Shown piece after piece: positions 45,938 through 57,437 of a stretch of DNA of 64,000 nt. The notes under the pieces are model-generated. The model saw nothing but the letters and a program-made list of their open reading frames with translations, was not told the DNA's origin and did no database searches. Location: contig NZ_KK211167.1 of the NCBI RefSeq assembly GCF_000620705.1, positions 124,001 to 188,000 of the forward strand, given 5' to 3'. The stretch comes from Nocardioides sp. URHA0020. GTDB lineage: Bacteria; Actinomycetota; Actinomycetes; Propionibacteriales; Nocardioidaceae. Each line of letters begins with the position of its first letter. Position 1 is the stretch's first letter. The translations under genes and the position numbers were made by a program.

Positions 45938-48657
45938 CAGACCTCACTCTCCCCGTCAGTGTCGGGTCCGGATGCGTCAGCGGAGTCGGACGCGGTCTCG
46001 TCCACTGTTCCCCCGATTGTTGCACCCACGCCGGCATCGGACGATTCACCAGCGCCCTGCCCGCCGTCGACCAGGTCCTCGGACTCGGCCTCCTCGTCCT
46101 CGCGGGACTCCACGGAGCGGGCCACCACGGCCACCGAGTCACCGGACTTCGGCCCGACGAACTTGACGCCCATCGTCGAGCGTCCGGTCGGCCGGAAGTC
46201 GGCGTTGATCGGGCTGCGCACGACCTGGCCGTTCTGGGTGATCGACATGACCTCGTCACCCTCCTCGACGATGAAGGCGCCGACCAGCTGACCGCGGTCC
46301 TCGTTGGCAAGCGCCATCGCCTTGATGCCGAGGCCACCGCGGTTGGTGGTGCGGTACTCCGAGATCCGGCTGCGCTTGGCGAAGCCGCCGTCGGTGATCG
46401 TGAAGACGTACTGCTCCTTGACGTCCGCGACCTCGCCGGCCTCGGTCGCCTCCTGGGCGGCTTCCTCCGCGGCGACCTGCTCGGCGCGGATCACCGACAT
46501 CGACAGCACCGAGTCGGCCGCCGTGCGGAACTTCATGCCGGTCACGCCGGAGGTGGCGCGACCCATGGGTCGCAGCTGGCTGTCGTCGGCGCCGAAGCGG
46601 ATCGCCTGGCCCTTGCGGGAGACGAGCAGGATGTCGTCCTCGGCGTTGACCAGCTCGGCGCCGATCAGCTCGTCGTCGTCCTCGCGGAAGTTGATCGCGA
46701 TGACGCCGGCCTGACGCGGGCTGTTGTAGTCGCCGAGGCGGGTCTTCTTGACCAGCCCGTTGCGCGTGGCGAGCACCAGGTACGGCGCCTGCTCGTAGTC
46801 GCGGATCGCCAGCACCTGAGCGATGTTCTCGTCCGGCTGGAAGCTCAGCAGACCCGCTACGTGGCCGCCCTTCGCGTCGCGCGACGCCTCGGGCAGGTTG
46901 TAGGCCTTGGTGCGGTAGACCCGGCCGGCTGTGGTGAAGAAGAGCAGCCAGTGGTGGTTGGTGGTGGCGATGAAGTGCTCGACGACGTCGTCGCCGCGCA
47001 GCGTCGCGCCGCGCACGCCCTTGCCGCCGCGCTTCTGGATCCGGTACGCGTGCCGCTGGGTGCGCTTGGCGTAGCCGCCGCGGGTGATCGAGACGACCAG
47101 CTCCTCGTCGGGGATCAGGTCCTCCATCGAGAGGTCGCCGTCGGCTGCGATGATCTGGGTACGCCGCTCGTTGCCGTACTTGTCCACGATCTCGCCGAGC
47201 TCGTCGACGACGATCTGTCGCTGCCGCGAGACGTTGGCCAGGATGTCGAGGAAGTCCGCGATGACCAGCTCGATCTCGGCGAGCTCGTCGATGATCTTCT
47301 GACGCTGCAGGGCCGCCAGCTGGCGCAGCTGCATGTCGAGGATCGCGGTCGCCTGGATCTCGTCGATGTCGAGCAGCCCGATCAGGCCCTCGCGGGCCTC
47401 GGCCACGTCGGGCGACCGACGGATCAGGGCGATCACCTCGTCGAGCTGGTCGAGGGCCTTGGCGAGGCCGCGCAGGATGTGGGCGCGCTCCTCGGCCTTG
47501 CGCAGCCGGTACTCCGTACGCCGGCGGATGACCTCGATCTGGTGCGTGACCCAGTTGCTGATGAACTGGTCGATCGACAGCGTGCGCGGCACGCCGTCGA
47601 CCAGCGCGAGCATGTTGGCGCTGAAGTTGGTCTGCAGCTCGGTGTGCTTGAGCAGGTTGTTGAGCACCACCCGCGCGACGGCGTCGCGCTTGAGCACGAT
47701 CACCAGGCGCTGACCGGTGCGGTCGGAGGTGTCGTCGCGGACGTCGGCGATGCCCTGCACCTTGCCGCTGTCGGCGAGCTCGGCGATCTTCAGCGCGAGG
47801 TTGTCCGGGTTGACCATGTACGGCAGCTCGGTGATCACCAGGCAGGTGCGACCGCGCGCGTCCTCGTCGACCTCGATCACCGCACGCTGGGTGATGGACC
47901 CGCGCCCGGTGCGGTAGGCCTGCTCGATGCCCTGGTGGCCGACGATCAGCGCACCGTTGGGGAAGTCGGGACCCTTGATCCGCTCGAGCAGCGCCTCCTG
48001 GAGCTCCTCGCGGGTCGCGTCGGGGTGCTCGAGCGCCCAGGTGGCACCGGCCGCGACCTCGACCAGGTTGTGCGGCGGGATGCTGGTGGCCATGCCGACC
48101 GCGATGCCGGCCGAGCCGTTGACCAGCAGGTTGGGGAACCGCGCCGGCAGCACGACGGGCTCCTCGGAGCGACCGTCGTAGTTGGGCTGGAAGTCGACGG
48201 TCTCCTCGTTGATGTCGCGGACCATCTCCATGGCCAGCGGCGCCATCCGGCACTCGGTGTACCGCATGGCGGCGGCGGAGTCGTTGCCCGGCGAGCCGAA
48301 GTTGCCCTGGCCGTTGATCAGCGGCGCGCGCATCACCCACGGCTGCGCGAGGCGCACCAGGGTGTCGTAGATCGCGGTGTCGCCGTGCGGGTGGTACTGA
48401 CCCATGACGTCGCCGACGACGCGCGAGCACTTCGAGAAGCCGCGGTCGGGGCGGTAGCCGCCGTCGTACATCGCGTAGAGCACCCGGCGGTGCACCGGCT
48501 TCAGACCGTCGCGCACGTCGGGCAGCGCGCGCCCGACGATGACGGCCATCGCGTAGTCGATGTAGGCGCGCTGCATGGAGGTCTGCAGCTCGACCGGCTC
48601 GATCCGGCCGCCCGGGCCCAGAGGGGGAGTGCCGCCGTCGGTGGGGGTCTCAGTCAC
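45937..48657 (-). CDS. gyrA: DNA gyrase subunit A
   Basis: This 906-residue subunit cuts and rejoins DNA through Tyr133 (RYTECRM). The quinolone-region motif [12 protein letters not shown] is present, with Thr at the place of E. coli Ser83. The C-terminal six-bladed pinwheel domain (for example [15 protein letters not shown]) and an acidic tail follow. With GyrB it introduces negative supercoils using ATP. It lies 54 bp downstream of gyrB, in one transcript. Confidence 0.97.
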   Translation of the reverse strand: MTETPTDGGTPPLGPGGRIEPVELQTSMQRAYIDYAMAVIVGRALPDVRDGLKPVHRRVLYAMYDGGYRPDRGFSKCSRVVGDVMGQYHPHGDTAIYDTLVRLAQPWVMRAPLINGQGNFGSPGNDSAAAMRYTECRMAPLAMEMVRDINEETVDFQPNYDGRSEEPVVLPARFPNLLVNGSAGIAVGMATSIPPHNLVEVAAGATWALEHPDATREELQEALLERIKGPDFPNGALIVGHQGIEQAYRTGRGSITQRAVIEVDEDARGRTCLVITELPYMVNPDNLALKIAELADSGKVQGIADVRDDTSDRTGQRLVIVLKRDAVARVVLNNLLKHTELQTNFSANMLALVDGVPRTLSIDQFISNWVTHQIEVIRRRTEYRLRKAEERAHILRGLAKALDQLDEVIALIRRSPDVAEAREGLIGLLDIDEIQATAILDMQLRQLAALQRQKIIDELAEIELVIADFLDILANVSRQRQIVVDELGEIVDKYGNERRTQIIAADGDLSMEDLIPDEELVVSITRGGYAKRTQRHAYRIQKRGGKGVRGATLRGDDVVEHFIATTNHHWLLFFTTAGRVYRTKAYNLPEASRDAKGGHVAGLLSFQPDENIAQVLAIRDYEQAPYLVLATRNGLVKKTRLGDYNSPRQAGVIAINFREDDDELIGAELVNAEDDILLVSRKGQAIRFGADDSQLRPMGRATSGVTGMKFRTAADSVLSMSVIRAEQVAAEEAAQEATEAGEVADVKEQYVFTITDGGFAKRSRISEYRTTNRGGLGIKAMALANEDRGQLVGAFIVEEGDEVMSITQNGQVVRSPINADFRPTGRSTMGVKFVGPKSGDSVAVVARSVESREDEEAESEDLVDGGQGAGESSDAGVGATIGGTVDETASDSADASGPDTDGESEV

Positions 48658-48711
48658 AGGTCTTGTTCTCTCTCGTCGGCTCTACTGGAATCTAGTGATC
48701 TCGCTAGAGAT
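48658..48711. other. AT-rich, CTAG-rich gyrB-gyrA spacer
   Basis: The 54-bp spacer is far less GC-rich than its surroundings. It has CTAG at 48692-48695 and 48704-48707; a third CTAG at 48712-48715 overlaps the gyrB stop codon. A small hairpin (GATCTC, 48697-48702, with GAGATC, 48707-48712) is present. It may be an RNA processing or translational control element. Confidence 0.5.
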
Positions 48712-50829
48712 CTAGATATCCAGGAATCGGACGTCCTTGGCGTTGCGCTGGATGAAGGAGCGGCGCTGCTCGACGTCCTCGCCCATCAGGATCGAGAAGA
48801 TCTCGTCCGCGTGGGCCGCGTCGTCCAGGGTCACCTGGAGCATCAGGCGCTGGTCGGGATCCATGGTGGTCTCCCACAGCTCCTTGGCGTTCATCTCGCC
48901 CAGACCCTTGTAGCGCTGGACCGGGTTCTCCTTGGGCAGCTTCTTGCCGGCCGCCTGGCCCTCGCGGAGCAGGGCGTCCCGCTCGGCGTCGGAGTAGACG
49001 AACTCGTGCTCCTGCGGCTTGTTCCACCGCAGCCGGTAGAGCGGCGGCTGGGCCATGTAGACGAACCCGCCCTCGATCAGGGGGCGCATGAAGCGGAAGA
49101 GCAGCGTCAGCAGCAGGGTGTTGATGTGGTGGCCGTCGACGTCGGCGTCCGCCATCAGCACGACCTTGTGGTAGCGCAGCTTGTCGATGTTGAACTCTTC
49201 CTGGATGCCGGTGCCCAGGGCGGAGATGATCGACTGCACCTCGGTGTTGGCGAGCACCTTGTCGATGCGGGCCTTCTCGACGTTCAGGATCTTGCCGCGG
49301 ATCGGCAGGATGGCCTGGATCCGCGGGTCGCGGCCCTGGCGGGCCGAGCCGCCGGCGGAGTCACCCTCGACGATGAAGACCTCGCACTCGGCCGGGTTGG
49401 TCGACTGGCAGTCCGAGAGCTTGCCGGGGAGGCTGCCGCCGCCGAGCAGTCCCTTGCGGGAGCGGGCCAGGTCGCGCGCCTTGCGCGCGGCGATGCGCGC
49501 CTGGGCGGCGGCCTGCGACCGACGGACGATGTCGCGGCCCTCGGCCGGGTTCTGCTCGAGCCAGGCGCCGAGCTGGTCGTTCATGATGCGCTGGACGAAG
49601 CCCTTGGCCTCGGTGTTGCCGAGCTTGGTCTTGGTCTGGCCCTCGAACTGCGGCTCGCCCATCTTGATCGAGATGATCGCGGTCAGGCCCTCGCGGATGT
49701 CGTCACCCGAGACCCGGTCCTCGGGCTTCTTCATCAGGCCCCACTCGAAGCCCCAGTTGTTGACGAGGGAGGTGAGCGCCGCGCGGAAGCCCTCCTCGTG
49801 GGTGCCGCCCTCGTGGGTGTTGATCGTGTTGGCGAAGGTGTGGACCGACTCGGAGTACGTCGTGTTCCACTGCATCGCGACTTCGAGGCTCATGTGGTTC
49901 TCGGTCGACTCCGGGGTCTCGGCGTCGAAGGAGATGATGGTCGGGTTGGCGACCTGCTTGCGGCGGTTGAGGTGCTCGACGTAGTCGACCAGGCCGCGGT
50001 CGTACTTGAAGACCTGCTCGATGCCGCCGCTCTCGGCGCGCTTGAGCGCGTCGGCGCGCTGGGCGTCGGTCTCCTCGGCGACGATCTCGTCCTCGACGGC
50101 GTCGGCGATCTCGTCGGCCGCGGGACGCTCGTCACGCACGACGATCTCGAGACCCTTGTTGAGGAAGGCGTACTCCCGGATCCGCGACGTGATCGTCTCC
50201 AGGGAGTGGGTCGTGGTCTCGAAGACGTCGGGGGAGGCCCAGTAGGTGATCGTCGTACCGGTGCGCTCGCCGGGCTCCATCGCCCGGACTTCCTCGAGCG
50301 GGCCGTCGGGCACGCCGATGGTGAAGCTCTGGCGCCAGACGTGTCCGCGGTTGCGGACCTCCGCGATCAGGTGGCTCGACAGCGCGTTGACCACAGAGAC
50401 GCCGACGCCGTGCAGACCGCCGGACACCTTGTAGCCGCCGCCGCCGAACTTGCCGCCGGCGTGCAGGACCGTCAGCGCGAGCGTCAGCGCCGGGATCTCC
50501 TGGCCGGGGGCGGTGTCGGTCGGGATGCCGCGACCGTTGTCCTCGACGCGGACCCCGCCGTCGGCCTGGAGGGTGAGGACGATGCGGTCGCAGTGACCGG
50601 CCAGCGCCTCGTCGACCGCGTTGTCGACGATCTCCCAGATCAGGTGGTGGAGTCCGCGCTCACCGGTCGAGCCGATGTACATGCCCGGGCGCTTGCGGAC
50701 GGCCTCCAGGCCCTCGAGGACCTGGATCGCGGACGCGTCGTACTCCGTCTCGATGCGGCCCGGGGCCACGGTCGTGGTCGAAGGGGCGGTGGGGGCCTCG
50801 TCGGCCTGGACGGGGTTGACGTCGCTCAC
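48712..50829 (-). CDS. gyrB: DNA gyrase subunit B
   Basis: This 705-residue ATPase subunit has the GHKL ATP-binding motifs ([30 protein letters not shown]), the transducer domain, Toprim EGDSAGGSA with the metal DADVDG site, and [11 protein letters not shown]. It drives supercoiling with GyrA. GTG 50829 was chosen because AGAGG lies five bases ahead; ATG 50859 lacks a ribosome site. It starts the gyrB-gyrA-DUF3566 transcript. Confidence 0.96.
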   Translation of the reverse strand: MSDVNPVQADEAPTAPSTTTVAPGRIETEYDASAIQVLEGLEAVRKRPGMYIGSTGERGLHHLIWEIVDNAVDEALAGHCDRIVLTLQADGGVRVEDNGRGIPTDTAPGQEIPALTLALTVLHAGGKFGGGGYKVSGGLHGVGVSVVNALSSHLIAEVRNRGHVWRQSFTIGVPDGPLEEVRAMEPGERTGTTITYWASPDVFETTTHSLETITSRIREYAFLNKGLEIVVRDERPAADEIADAVEDEIVAEETDAQRADALKRAESGGIEQVFKYDRGLVDYVEHLNRRKQVANPTIISFDAETPESTENHMSLEVAMQWNTTYSESVHTFANTINTHEGGTHEEGFRAALTSLVNNWGFEWGLMKKPEDRVSGDDIREGLTAIISIKMGEPQFEGQTKTKLGNTEAKGFVQRIMNDQLGAWLEQNPAEGRDIVRRSQAAAQARIAARKARDLARSRKGLLGGGSLPGKLSDCQSTNPAECEVFIVEGDSAGGSARQGRDPRIQAILPIRGKILNVEKARIDKVLANTEVQSIISALGTGIQEEFNIDKLRYHKVVLMADADVDGHHINTLLLTLLFRFMRPLIEGGFVYMAQPPLYRLRWNKPQEHEFVYSDAERDALLREGQAAGKKLPKENPVQRYKGLGEMNAKELWETTMDPDQRLMLQVTLDDAAHADEIFSILMGEDVEQRRSFIQRNAKDVRFLDI

Positions 50830-50892
50830 GCGTACCTCTTCTGACGGCAGTCCTGACATGGAGACGGCCGCGGGAGTCGATGCCCTGCGGCC

Positions 50893-50905
50893 GATGTCCA
50901 TGATA
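50893..50905 (-). promoter_or_regulatory. Possible gyrB promoter -10 element
   Basis: TATCAT on the minus strand (50900-50905) is five of six matches to TATAAT and would start transcription near 50893, giving a leader of about 64 nt before gyrB. The -35 is weak. Confidence 0.4.
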
Positions 50906-51076
50906 GCCCTCAGAAGGCCGTATTCCACGCGTGGCCCTCGGAGCAGGGGGGATCTGTGGAGGAAAAGTGGCCCGTCCCGCCCCGTGAGCGCCGATCGGAG
51001 GGCCTCGCAGGGGGTCGGACAGGTCCCGGTACGGCGACGGGGCGCTCAGATCGTCTCTGTCGCTCCCGTGCCCGGC

Positions 51077-51643
51077 TCAGCCGTAGGTGTCGCGGGGACC
51101 CCGGCCGTCCCGGGCCGAGCGGGGGCCCTTCTTCCAGGTCGGGCCGTGCGGGCCCAGCACCTCGATCACGGTCACGGTGCCGTGGCCGAGCTCCTCGTTG
51201 AGGCGGCGTACGACGGTCGGGGCGAGCAGCCGGAGCTGGGTGGCCCAGGCCGTGGAGTCGGTGCGCACCACCAGCCGGCCATCGTCGAACGTCTCCGGCG
51301 TGCAGTGCTGCGCGACCTCGGTGCCGACCAGCTCGGCCCACCGGCCGAAGACGCCCTGGACGCGCAGGTCGAGCGCCCAGCCGTGGTCGGCGACCAACCG
51401 GCCGAGGGTGTCGTCGAGCAGCTGGGGGTCGCGGTCGTCGGGGTGCGCGCCGGTGACCCGGCCGCGGGTCGTGCGCTGGTCGAAGCGCTTGGGCTTGCGC
51501 GCCTTCGGGGTCGACCTGGCCGTCGACCGCGTCAGCGCCCGGGCCAGGTCGAGACCCTCGGCCTGGTGGCTCGCCTCCACCGGCTCCGCCGGTCCGGACG
51601 ACTCCGGGTCCGACGGAGCTTCGTCGGGGGGCTCAGTGCTCAC
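51077..51643 (-). CDS. dciA: DUF721 (DciA-like) protein
   Basis: This 188-residue protein has a disordered N-terminal part and a C-terminal DUF721 domain ([51 protein letters not shown] in pieces). DciA-type proteins load the replicative helicase DnaB in bacteria without DnaC. In actinobacteria the gene stands between recF and gyrB, as here. Start is GTG 51643; it overlaps the recF 3' end by 11 bp. Confidence 0.85.
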   Translation of the reverse strand: MSTEPPDEAPSDPESSGPAEPVEASHQAEGLDLARALTRSTARSTPKARKPKRFDQRTTRGRVTGAHPDDRDPQLLDDTLGRLVADHGWALDLRVQGVFGRWAELVGTEVAQHCTPETFDDGRLVVRTDSTAWATQLRLLAPTVVRRLNEELGHGTVTVIEVLGPHGPTWKKGPRSARDGRGPRDTYG

Positions 51644-52787
51644 GGACCACCTCGCCGCCGCCGACGGCGTACCGCACCCCGGCCAGCGCCTCGGGCACGT
51701 CGGCGCCGACCGCTGCGGTCACGAGCACCTGCTCGGCGCCGGCGACCAGCTCCGCGAGCTGGGCCCGGCGCTCGGTGTCGAGCTCGGCGAAGACGTCGTC
51801 GAGGATCAGGATCGGGTCGTCGCCGTCGGAGCGGAGCAGGTCGTACGACGCCAGCCGCATCGCCAGCGCGAACGACCACGTCTCGCCGTGCGAGGCGTAG
51901 CCCTTGACCGGCAGCCGGTCCTGGTCCGGGCCGTGGCCGATGCTGAGCAGCAGCTCGTCGCGGTGCGGGCCGACCAGGGAGATCCCGCGGTCGAGCTCGT
52001 CCTTGCGGCGCCGCTCGACCTCGGCCAGCAGTGCCTCGGCGAGATCCTCGCGGCCGGTGCGGCCCTCGAGGTCGAACGACGGTCGGTACTCGACGTCGGC
52101 GTCGTCGCGGCTCGCGCCCCGGGCGACCGTCTCGTACGCCTTGCCGATGTAGGGCCGCAGCGCCTCCACCAGGGTCAGGCGCTCGGCGAGCAGCTCGGCG
52201 CCGGTGCGCGCGAGGTGGTCGTCCCAGACCCCCAAAGTCGAGAGGGCGCCCTCCTGGCTCGAGGAGCCGCGGCGCGCGGCACCGGCGGTCTTCAGCAGCG
52301 AGTTGCGCTGCTTGAGGATCCGGTCGTAGTCGGCACGGACCCCGGCCAGGCGCGGGGTGCGCAGCACCAGCAGGTCGTCGAGGAACCGGCGCCGGTCCGA
52401 CGGGTCGCCCTTCACGAGGGTGAGGTCCTCGGGTGAGAAGACCACCGTGCGCACCAGGCCGACCAGCTCGCGCGCCCGGGGGAGCGGAGACCGGTTCACC
52501 CGGGCCCGGTTGGACCGACCCGGGTTGATCTCGACCTCGAGCACCGCGGTGCGACCGTCGCGCACGACGGCCGCGCGCACGACGGCCTGGTCGGTCCCGG
52601 CGCGGACGAGCGGCGCGTCACCGGACACCCGGTGCGAGGCCAGGCGCGACAGGTAGTCGATCGCCTCGACCAGGTTGGTCTTGCCCTGCCCGTTGCGTCC
52701 GATGAACGCCGTCACCCCGGGCCCCAGCTCGACGTCCGCCGTCGCGTAGGAGCGGAAGTCGTGGAGCGAGAGGTGCGCGACGTACAC
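51633..52787 (-). CDS. recF: DNA replication and repair protein RecF
   Basis: This 384-residue SMC-like ATPase has Walker [10 protein letters not shown] (residues about 31-39) and a C-terminal region with [15 protein letters not shown] (signature) and [12 protein letters not shown] (Walker B). It loads RecA at gaps. It overlaps the DUF721 gene by 11 bp and follows gnd after 23 bp. Confidence 0.95.
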   Translation of the reverse strand: MYVAHLSLHDFRSYATADVELGPGVTAFIGRNGQGKTNLVEAIDYLSRLASHRVSGDAPLVRAGTDQAVVRAAVVRDGRTAVLEVEINPGRSNRARVNRSPLPRARELVGLVRTVVFSPEDLTLVKGDPSDRRRFLDDLLVLRTPRLAGVRADYDRILKQRNSLLKTAGAARRGSSSQEGALSTLGVWDDHLARTGAELLAERLTLVEALRPYIGKAYETVARGASRDDADVEYRPSFDLEGRTGREDLAEALLAEVERRRKDELDRGISLVGPHRDELLLSIGHGPDQDRLPVKGYASHGETWSFALAMRLASYDLLRSDGDDPILILDDVFAELDTERRAQLAELVAGAEQVLVTAAVGADVPEALAGVRYAVGGGEVVREH

Positions 52788-52810
52788 GGAGGTCGGCTAG
52801 GTCGGCTGGA

Positions 52811-53710
52811 TCAGCCGGCGTCGCCGCCGGCCGGCGGCTCCGTGTGCACCGCGTGACCGCCGAACTGGTTGCGCATGGCCGCGATCGCCTTCATCGCGGG
52901 GCTGTCCTCCTGGCGCGAGGTGAAGCGCGCGAAGAGCGAGGCCGCGATGACGTTCATCGGTACGGCGTTCTCGATCGCGGCCTCGACGGTCCACCGGCCC
53001 TCGCCGGAGTCCTCGGCGTAGCCGGAGATCTTGTCGAGGTGCGGGTCCTCCTCGACCGCGGCGACCAGCAGGTCGAGCAGCCAGGACCGGATCACGGTGC
53101 CGGAACGCCAGGAGTCGAAGACGTCGGTGACGTTGTCGACGAGGTCGACCTTCTCGAGCAGCTCCCAGCCCTCGGCGTAGCTCTGCATCATCGCGTACTC
53201 GATGCCGTTGTGGACCATCTTGGCGAAGTGGCCGGCGCCGGGCTTCTTGCCCGCGTGGACGAAGCCGCCCTCCTCGGGCTTGAGCGCGTCGAGCGCGGGC
53301 TGCACCTTCGCGACGTCCTCGTCGGTGCCGCCGACCATCAGCGCGTAGCCGTTCTGCAGACCCCAGACCCCGCCGGAGACTCCGCAGTCGACGAAGCCGA
53401 TGCCCTTCTGGGCCAGCTTCTCGGCGTTGATCTGGTCGTCGGTCCACTTGGAGTTGCCGCCGTCGACGACCAGGTCGCCGTCGCTCAGCAGCTCGCCGAG
53501 CTCCTGGATCGTGCCGCGGGTCGGGTCCCCTGCGGGCACCATGACCCAGACGACCTTGGGTGACGGCAGCTGTTCGACCATCGCGGCCAGGCTGTCTGCG
53601 TCTGCCAGGTCGGGGTTGCGGTCGTAGCCGATGACGGTGTGGCCGGCGTCGCGCAGACGGGTGCGCATGTTGCCACCCATCTTGCCGAGCCCGACGAGTC
53701 CGATGTCCAT
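52811..53710 (-). CDS. gnd: 6-phosphogluconate dehydrogenase (decarboxylating), short form
   Basis: This 299-residue enzyme is the short bacterial/actinobacterial type: GLVGLGKMGGNM nucleotide site, DGGNSKWTDDQ, and the substrate-binding GVSGGVWGLQNGYALMVGG with KMVHNGIEY. It decarboxylates 6-phosphogluconate to ribulose 5-phosphate, reducing NAD(P)+. Its place between dnaN and recF is a known actinobacterial arrangement. Confidence 0.95.
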   Translation of the reverse strand: MDIGLVGLGKMGGNMRTRLRDAGHTVIGYDRNPDLADADSLAAMVEQLPSPKVVWVMVPAGDPTRGTIQELGELLSDGDLVVDGGNSKWTDDQINAEKLAQKGIGFVDCGVSGGVWGLQNGYALMVGGTDEDVAKVQPALDALKPEEGGFVHAGKKPGAGHFAKMVHNGIEYAMMQSYAEGWELLEKVDLVDNVTDVFDSWRSGTVIRSWLLDLLVAAVEEDPHLDKISGYAEDSGEGRWTVEAAIENAVPMNVIAASLFARFTSRQEDSPAMKAIAAMRNQFGGHAVHTEPPAGGDAG

Positions 53711-53733
53711 GACGACAGCCTAGAACGTGGTGG

Positions 53734-54870
53734 TCAGGACAGCAGTCGGCGAGGCATCAACAAGTAGCGGAACGCGGTCTCCGCCTCGCCCTCGGTCGAC
53801 CCGCTGAGGACCACCGGCTTGGAGGCCTGGGTGAACGCGAGCTCGATGACCTGCTGGTCGATGACGGTCAGTCCGTCGAGGAGGAACTGCGGGTTGAAGC
53901 CCGTGGTGATGTCGTCGCCCTGGATGCTCGCCTCGATCGACTCGGAGGCCTGGGCCTCGTCACCGGAGCCGGCGTCGAGGGTCAGGACGCCGTCGCTGAA
54001 GGCGAGCTGCACCGCGGTGTTGCGCTCGGCGACCAGCGACACGCGTCGGACCGACTCGATCAGCGCGGTCTTGTCGACGAGCGCGGTCGTCAGGTGCTCA
54101 CCGGGGAAGAGGCTGCGGACCTTGGGGAACTCGCCGTCGAGCAGGCGGGTGGTCGTACGACGTCGACCGCCGGGTGCGTCACCCTCGAAGCCGATGATGC
54201 CCTCACCGGTGCCGGTGGTGGACAACGCGATCGTCACCTCGCTGCCGGCGGTCAGCGCCTTGGCGGTGTCGCCGAGCACCCGGGCGGGGACCAGCGCGGC
54301 CGCCGAGACGTCCGGGGCGTGCGGGCTCCAGGTCAGCTCGCGGTGGGAGAGCCGGAAGCGGTCGGTGGCGAGCAGCGAGATGGTCGAGCCGTCGATCTCG
54401 ATCCGCACGCCGGTGAGCACGGGCAGCATGTCGTCGCGGCCGGCGGCGGTCACGGCCTGGGCGACGGCGTGGGCGAAGCCCTCGCTGTCGACGGTGCCGG
54501 TCGCCGCGGGCATGTCGGGCAGGGCGGGATAGTCCTCGACCGGCATCGTCTGGAGGCTGAACCGCGCCGATCCGCAGGTGAGCGAGACACGGGCACCGTC
54601 GAGGACCATGTCGACCGGCTTGGCCGGCAGGCTGCGGCAGATGTCGGCGAGCAGGCGGCCGCTGACCAGGGCGCGGCCCTCGTCGCTGACCTGGGCGCTG
54701 AGGGTGGCCCGGGCCGAGGTCTCGTAGTCGAAGGTGGAGAGCACCAGACCGTCGTCGGTCGCCTCGATGAGCAGTCCGGCGAGGACCGGGACGCTGGGAC
54801 GGACCGGGAGGCTGCGCGCAGCCCAGGCGACAGCATCGGCGAGCACGTCGCGCTCGACGCGGAACTTCAC
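53734..54870 (-). CDS. dnaN: DNA polymerase III beta subunit (sliding clamp)
   Basis: This 378-residue protein has the three-domain clamp fold and a C-terminal LLMPRRLLS end. The MKFRVERDVLADAVAWAARSLPVRPSVPVLAGLLIE start is family-typical. It encircles DNA and tethers the polymerase. It lies directly after the oriC spacer. Confidence 0.97.
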   Translation of the reverse strand: MKFRVERDVLADAVAWAARSLPVRPSVPVLAGLLIEATDDGLVLSTFDYETSARATLSAQVSDEGRALVSGRLLADICRSLPAKPVDMVLDGARVSLTCGSARFSLQTMPVEDYPALPDMPAATGTVDSEGFAHAVAQAVTAAGRDDMLPVLTGVRIEIDGSTISLLATDRFRLSHRELTWSPHAPDVSAAALVPARVLGDTAKALTAGSEVTIALSTTGTGEGIIGFEGDAPGGRRRTTTRLLDGEFPKVRSLFPGEHLTTALVDKTALIESVRRVSLVAERNTAVQLAFSDGVLTLDAGSGDEAQASESIEASIQGDDITTGFNPQFLLDGLTVIDQQVIELAFTQASKPVVLSGSTEGEAETAFRYLLMPRRLLS

Positions 54871-55302
54871 GATGGGTCCTTCTGGTCGGTCGTCACGGAC
54901 GGTGGGATTGCAGATCCTGCCATGCAGGCACCGCGAGCGGGAGGTTCGGTGTCGTTTCGGGCCCCGGGGACGGGGCGACCCGGCACGGCGTTCGGGTGGT
55001 TGTCCCCAGGTTGGGACCCGGTTGGACGTTTTCGGGGGATCGATCTGTCTAGAGGTACGGAGGAGTCATAGCAACGGTGGAAACTGTGGACAACTTCCGT
55101 ACCTGCAGGTCAGGACGGCGATTCGACGTGCACAGGGGCTGTGGAGAGAAGCGGTGCCACCCGGGTCCCGGTGTGCACTCGGCCCGGCGCTGCACACCCC
55201 GGTGGCCGCGAGTGCACAGGGCCTCGGTCCGGATGTCACGCGGGACCACACCTCATCCACAGGCCGGAGAACCACACGTCGTCGTGTGGTTCGAGCCGGC
55301 GA
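54871..55302. other. oriC: oriC region between dnaN and dnaA
   Basis: This 432-bp gene-free stretch holds a perfect DnaA box TGTGGACAA (55086-55094), TTGTCCCCA (55000-55008, one mismatch) and TCATCCACA (55253-55261, two mismatches), next to a more AT-rich part near 55025-55095. Actinobacterial origins lie between dnaA and dnaN, so this is the expected oriC. No gene is visible in it. Confidence 0.75.
55269..55292 (-). terminator. dnaA terminator hairpin
   Basis: A 10-bp stem GAACCACACG/CGTGTGGTTC with a 4-nt loop lies 10 bp beyond the dnaA stop. No T-run follows. Confidence 0.6.
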
Positions 55303-56757
55303 TCAGGACTGGCGCGCCTGGAGCTTGACCCGGTTGGTGAGCTCGCTGACCTGGTTGAAGACGGCGCGGCGCTCGGCGAGCAGCTGGTTGATCTTGCGGT
55401 CGGCGTACATCACCGTGGTGTGGTCGCGGTTGCCGAACTGGGCGCCGATCTTGGGCAGCGAGAGCGCGGTGAGCTCGCGGCACAGGTACATGGCGATCTG
55501 CCGGGCCATCACCAGGTGCCGGCCGCGGCTGGGGCCGGTGAGCTCCTCGATGGACAGCCCGAAGTACGCCGCGGTCTGCGCGATGATCAGCGCGGCGGTG
55601 ATCTCGGGCTCGCCGCCCTCGGGGATCAGGTCCTTGAGCACGATCTCGGCCAGGGTCATGTCGACCTCCTGGCGGTTGAGGTTCGCGAATGCCGTCACCC
55701 GGATCAACGCTCCCTCGAGCTCACGGATGTTGGTCTGGATCTTGGAGGCGATGAACTCCAGGACGTCCGGCGGCGCCGTGAGCCGGTCCATCGCGGCCTT
55801 CTTGCGCAGGATGGCGATGCGGGTCTCGAGGTCGGGCGGCTGCACGTCGGTGATCAGGCCCCACTCGAACCGGTTGCGCAGTCGGTCCTCGAGCGCCTCG
55901 AGCCGCTTGGGCGCGCGGTCGGAGGTGAGCACGATCTGCTTGTTGGCGTTGTGGAGGGTGTTGAAGGTGTGGAAGAACTCCTCCTGGGTCTGGGTCTTGC
56001 CCTCCAGGAACTGGATGTCGTCGATCAGCAGCACGTCGACGTCGCGGTAGCGGCGCTTGAAGCGGTCCTGCCGGTCGTCGCGGATCGCGTTGATGAACTC
56101 GTTCGTGAACTCCTCGCTCGACACGTAGCGCACTCGCGCGGAGGTGTAGAGGGAGCGGACGTAGTGACCGATCGCGTGCAGCAGGTGCGTCTTGCCGAGA
56201 CCGGAGTCGCCGTAGACCAGGAGCGGGTTGTACGCCTTGCCCGGGGCCTCGGCGACGGCGACGGCGGCCGCGTGGGGGAACCGGTTCGACGAGCCGATGA
56301 CGAAGGTCTCGAAGGTGTACTTCGGGTTCAGGCGGGTCTCGAGCGAGGACGACGGCCGGGTGCCGCCGTCCGCACCGTGGGCGACCGGCTCGGGAGTCGG
56401 CGGCTGCGGTGCGGGGATCGCGGGATGCGTGTTGACTTGGTGATTAGTCGACAAGTCGATCTGTGGATGGAGTGGCTCGTCCGACGGCGGGGACGTGGCC
56501 TCGGTCTCCAGGGCCGGGTTCACCGTCACCGCGATCCGGATCTCCCGACCGAAGCGCAGGCTCAGGGCGTCCTCGAGCTGGGCGCGCAGCCGGCCCTCGA
56601 GCTGGTTGCGCGTGAAGTCGTTGGGCACCGCGACGATGGCGGTGCTCTCGTGCAGGGTCACCGGCTCGCTCGCGCTGAGCCAGGCCCGCTGGTTGGGCTG
56701 GAGGTCGTCGACCACGCCCCGCCAGGCGACGTCGAGGTCCGAGGTCTGCTGCTCCAC
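55303..56757 (-). CDS. dnaA: Chromosomal replication initiator DnaA
   Basis: This 484-residue protein has domain I at the N-terminus (residues about 1-85), a linker, an AAA+ ATPase (Walker [16 protein letters not shown], Walker [14 protein letters not shown]) and the C-terminal DNA-binding domain ([33 protein letters not shown]). It binds DnaA boxes and melts the origin. The start is GTG 56757. The long linker with Thr/Pro/Ser is typical of actinobacteria. Confidence 0.97.
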   Translation of the reverse strand: MEQQTSDLDVAWRGVVDDLQPNQRAWLSASEPVTLHESTAIVAVPNDFTRNQLEGRLRAQLEDALSLRFGREIRIAVTVNPALETEATSPPSDEPLHPQIDLSTNHQVNTHPAIPAPQPPTPEPVAHGADGGTRPSSSLETRLNPKYTFETFVIGSSNRFPHAAAVAVAEAPGKAYNPLLVYGDSGLGKTHLLHAIGHYVRSLYTSARVRYVSSEEFTNEFINAIRDDRQDRFKRRYRDVDVLLIDDIQFLEGKTQTQEEFFHTFNTLHNANKQIVLTSDRAPKRLEALEDRLRNRFEWGLITDVQPPDLETRIAILRKKAAMDRLTAPPDVLEFIASKIQTNIRELEGALIRVTAFANLNRQEVDMTLAEIVLKDLIPEGGEPEITAALIIAQTAAYFGLSIEELTGPSRGRHLVMARQIAMYLCRELTALSLPKIGAQFGNRDHTTVMYADRKINQLLAERRAVFNQVSELTNRVKLQARQS

Positions 56758-57270
56758 CGCTCCCGCTTTCTTTCCTACTGGTCGTGCTCACCGGTTGGGA
56801 CGACGAGTTGGTCCACAACTTTGTCCACAGGCTGTGAACCCGACGCTCACACTGTGGAGAGAGTCGGTCCGAGACACGTCCGAGACCCGGCATTTGCATC
56901 GTTCGTGCAGGTCAGGTGCTTGTGGATACCGTTGTGTCTGGCGTCACACGACCCGCAGATGCGGTCCGGATCGGGGTCGGCGGGGAACCTCGGTCGGCTG
57001 GAACGTAACAAGGTTGGGACGCCAGCGGCAACCCGTCATCCACAGGCAGGACGGTGTCGGGGCCGTGTGGGTTTGACCCTGTGGAATCCCAGCGCGTACC
57101 GTTGCTCGGTCACCCGGTGTCGACCGGTGCCGCATGTCCACGAAGAGCAGCCGACCATCTGGTCAACTCGTGGATGGGCGGTGCCAGCCGAAAGGCGTCA
57201 GGTACTGCCGTCCCGGCCCGATGTGGCTGCCCTGAGCCAGTCATGGCCTCAACCAGTTGGAGAAGAGCTC
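56758..57270. other. dnaA-rpmH intergenic region with DnaA boxes
   Basis: This 513-bp gene-free stretch contains a perfect DnaA box TTGTCCACA (56821-56829), TGGTCCACA (56809-56817, one mismatch), TCATCCACA (57036-57044), TGTGGATAC (56921-56929) and TGTGGAATC (57080-57088). Divergent promoters of dnaA and rpmH must lie here; the boxes next to dnaA fit autorepression by DnaA and may belong to a bipartite origin. Confidence 0.7.
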
Positions 57271-57408
57271 GTGAGCAAGCGTACGTACCAGCCGAACAAC
57301 CGTCGCCGTCACAAGGTGCACGGCTTCCGCCTCCGGATGCGCACCCGCGCCGGTCGCACGATCCTGTCGTCGCGTCGCCGCAAGGGCCGCAAGAACCTGG
57401 CGGTCTGA
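57271..57408 (+). CDS. rpmH: 50S ribosomal protein L34
   Basis: This 45-residue basic protein begins [13 protein letters not shown] (GTG start, GGAGAAGAG ribosome site) and ends GRKNLAV. It matches L34 in length and sequence. It begins the plus-strand operon rpmH-rnpA-yidD-yidC-jag-rsmG. Confidence 0.97.
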   Translation: MSKRTYQPNNRRRHKVHGFRLRMRTRAGRTILSSRRRKGRKNLAV

Positions 57409-57437
57409 CGGCGCGGTCCGCCGCCCCAGGCCGGCAC

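Noticed and set aside
46861..50844. Very long plus-strand open frame opposite gyrA and gyrB
   Set aside because: It is a GC-driven shadow frame antisense to two well-supported genes; the product has no recognisable motif and is rich in Arg, Gly and Asp.
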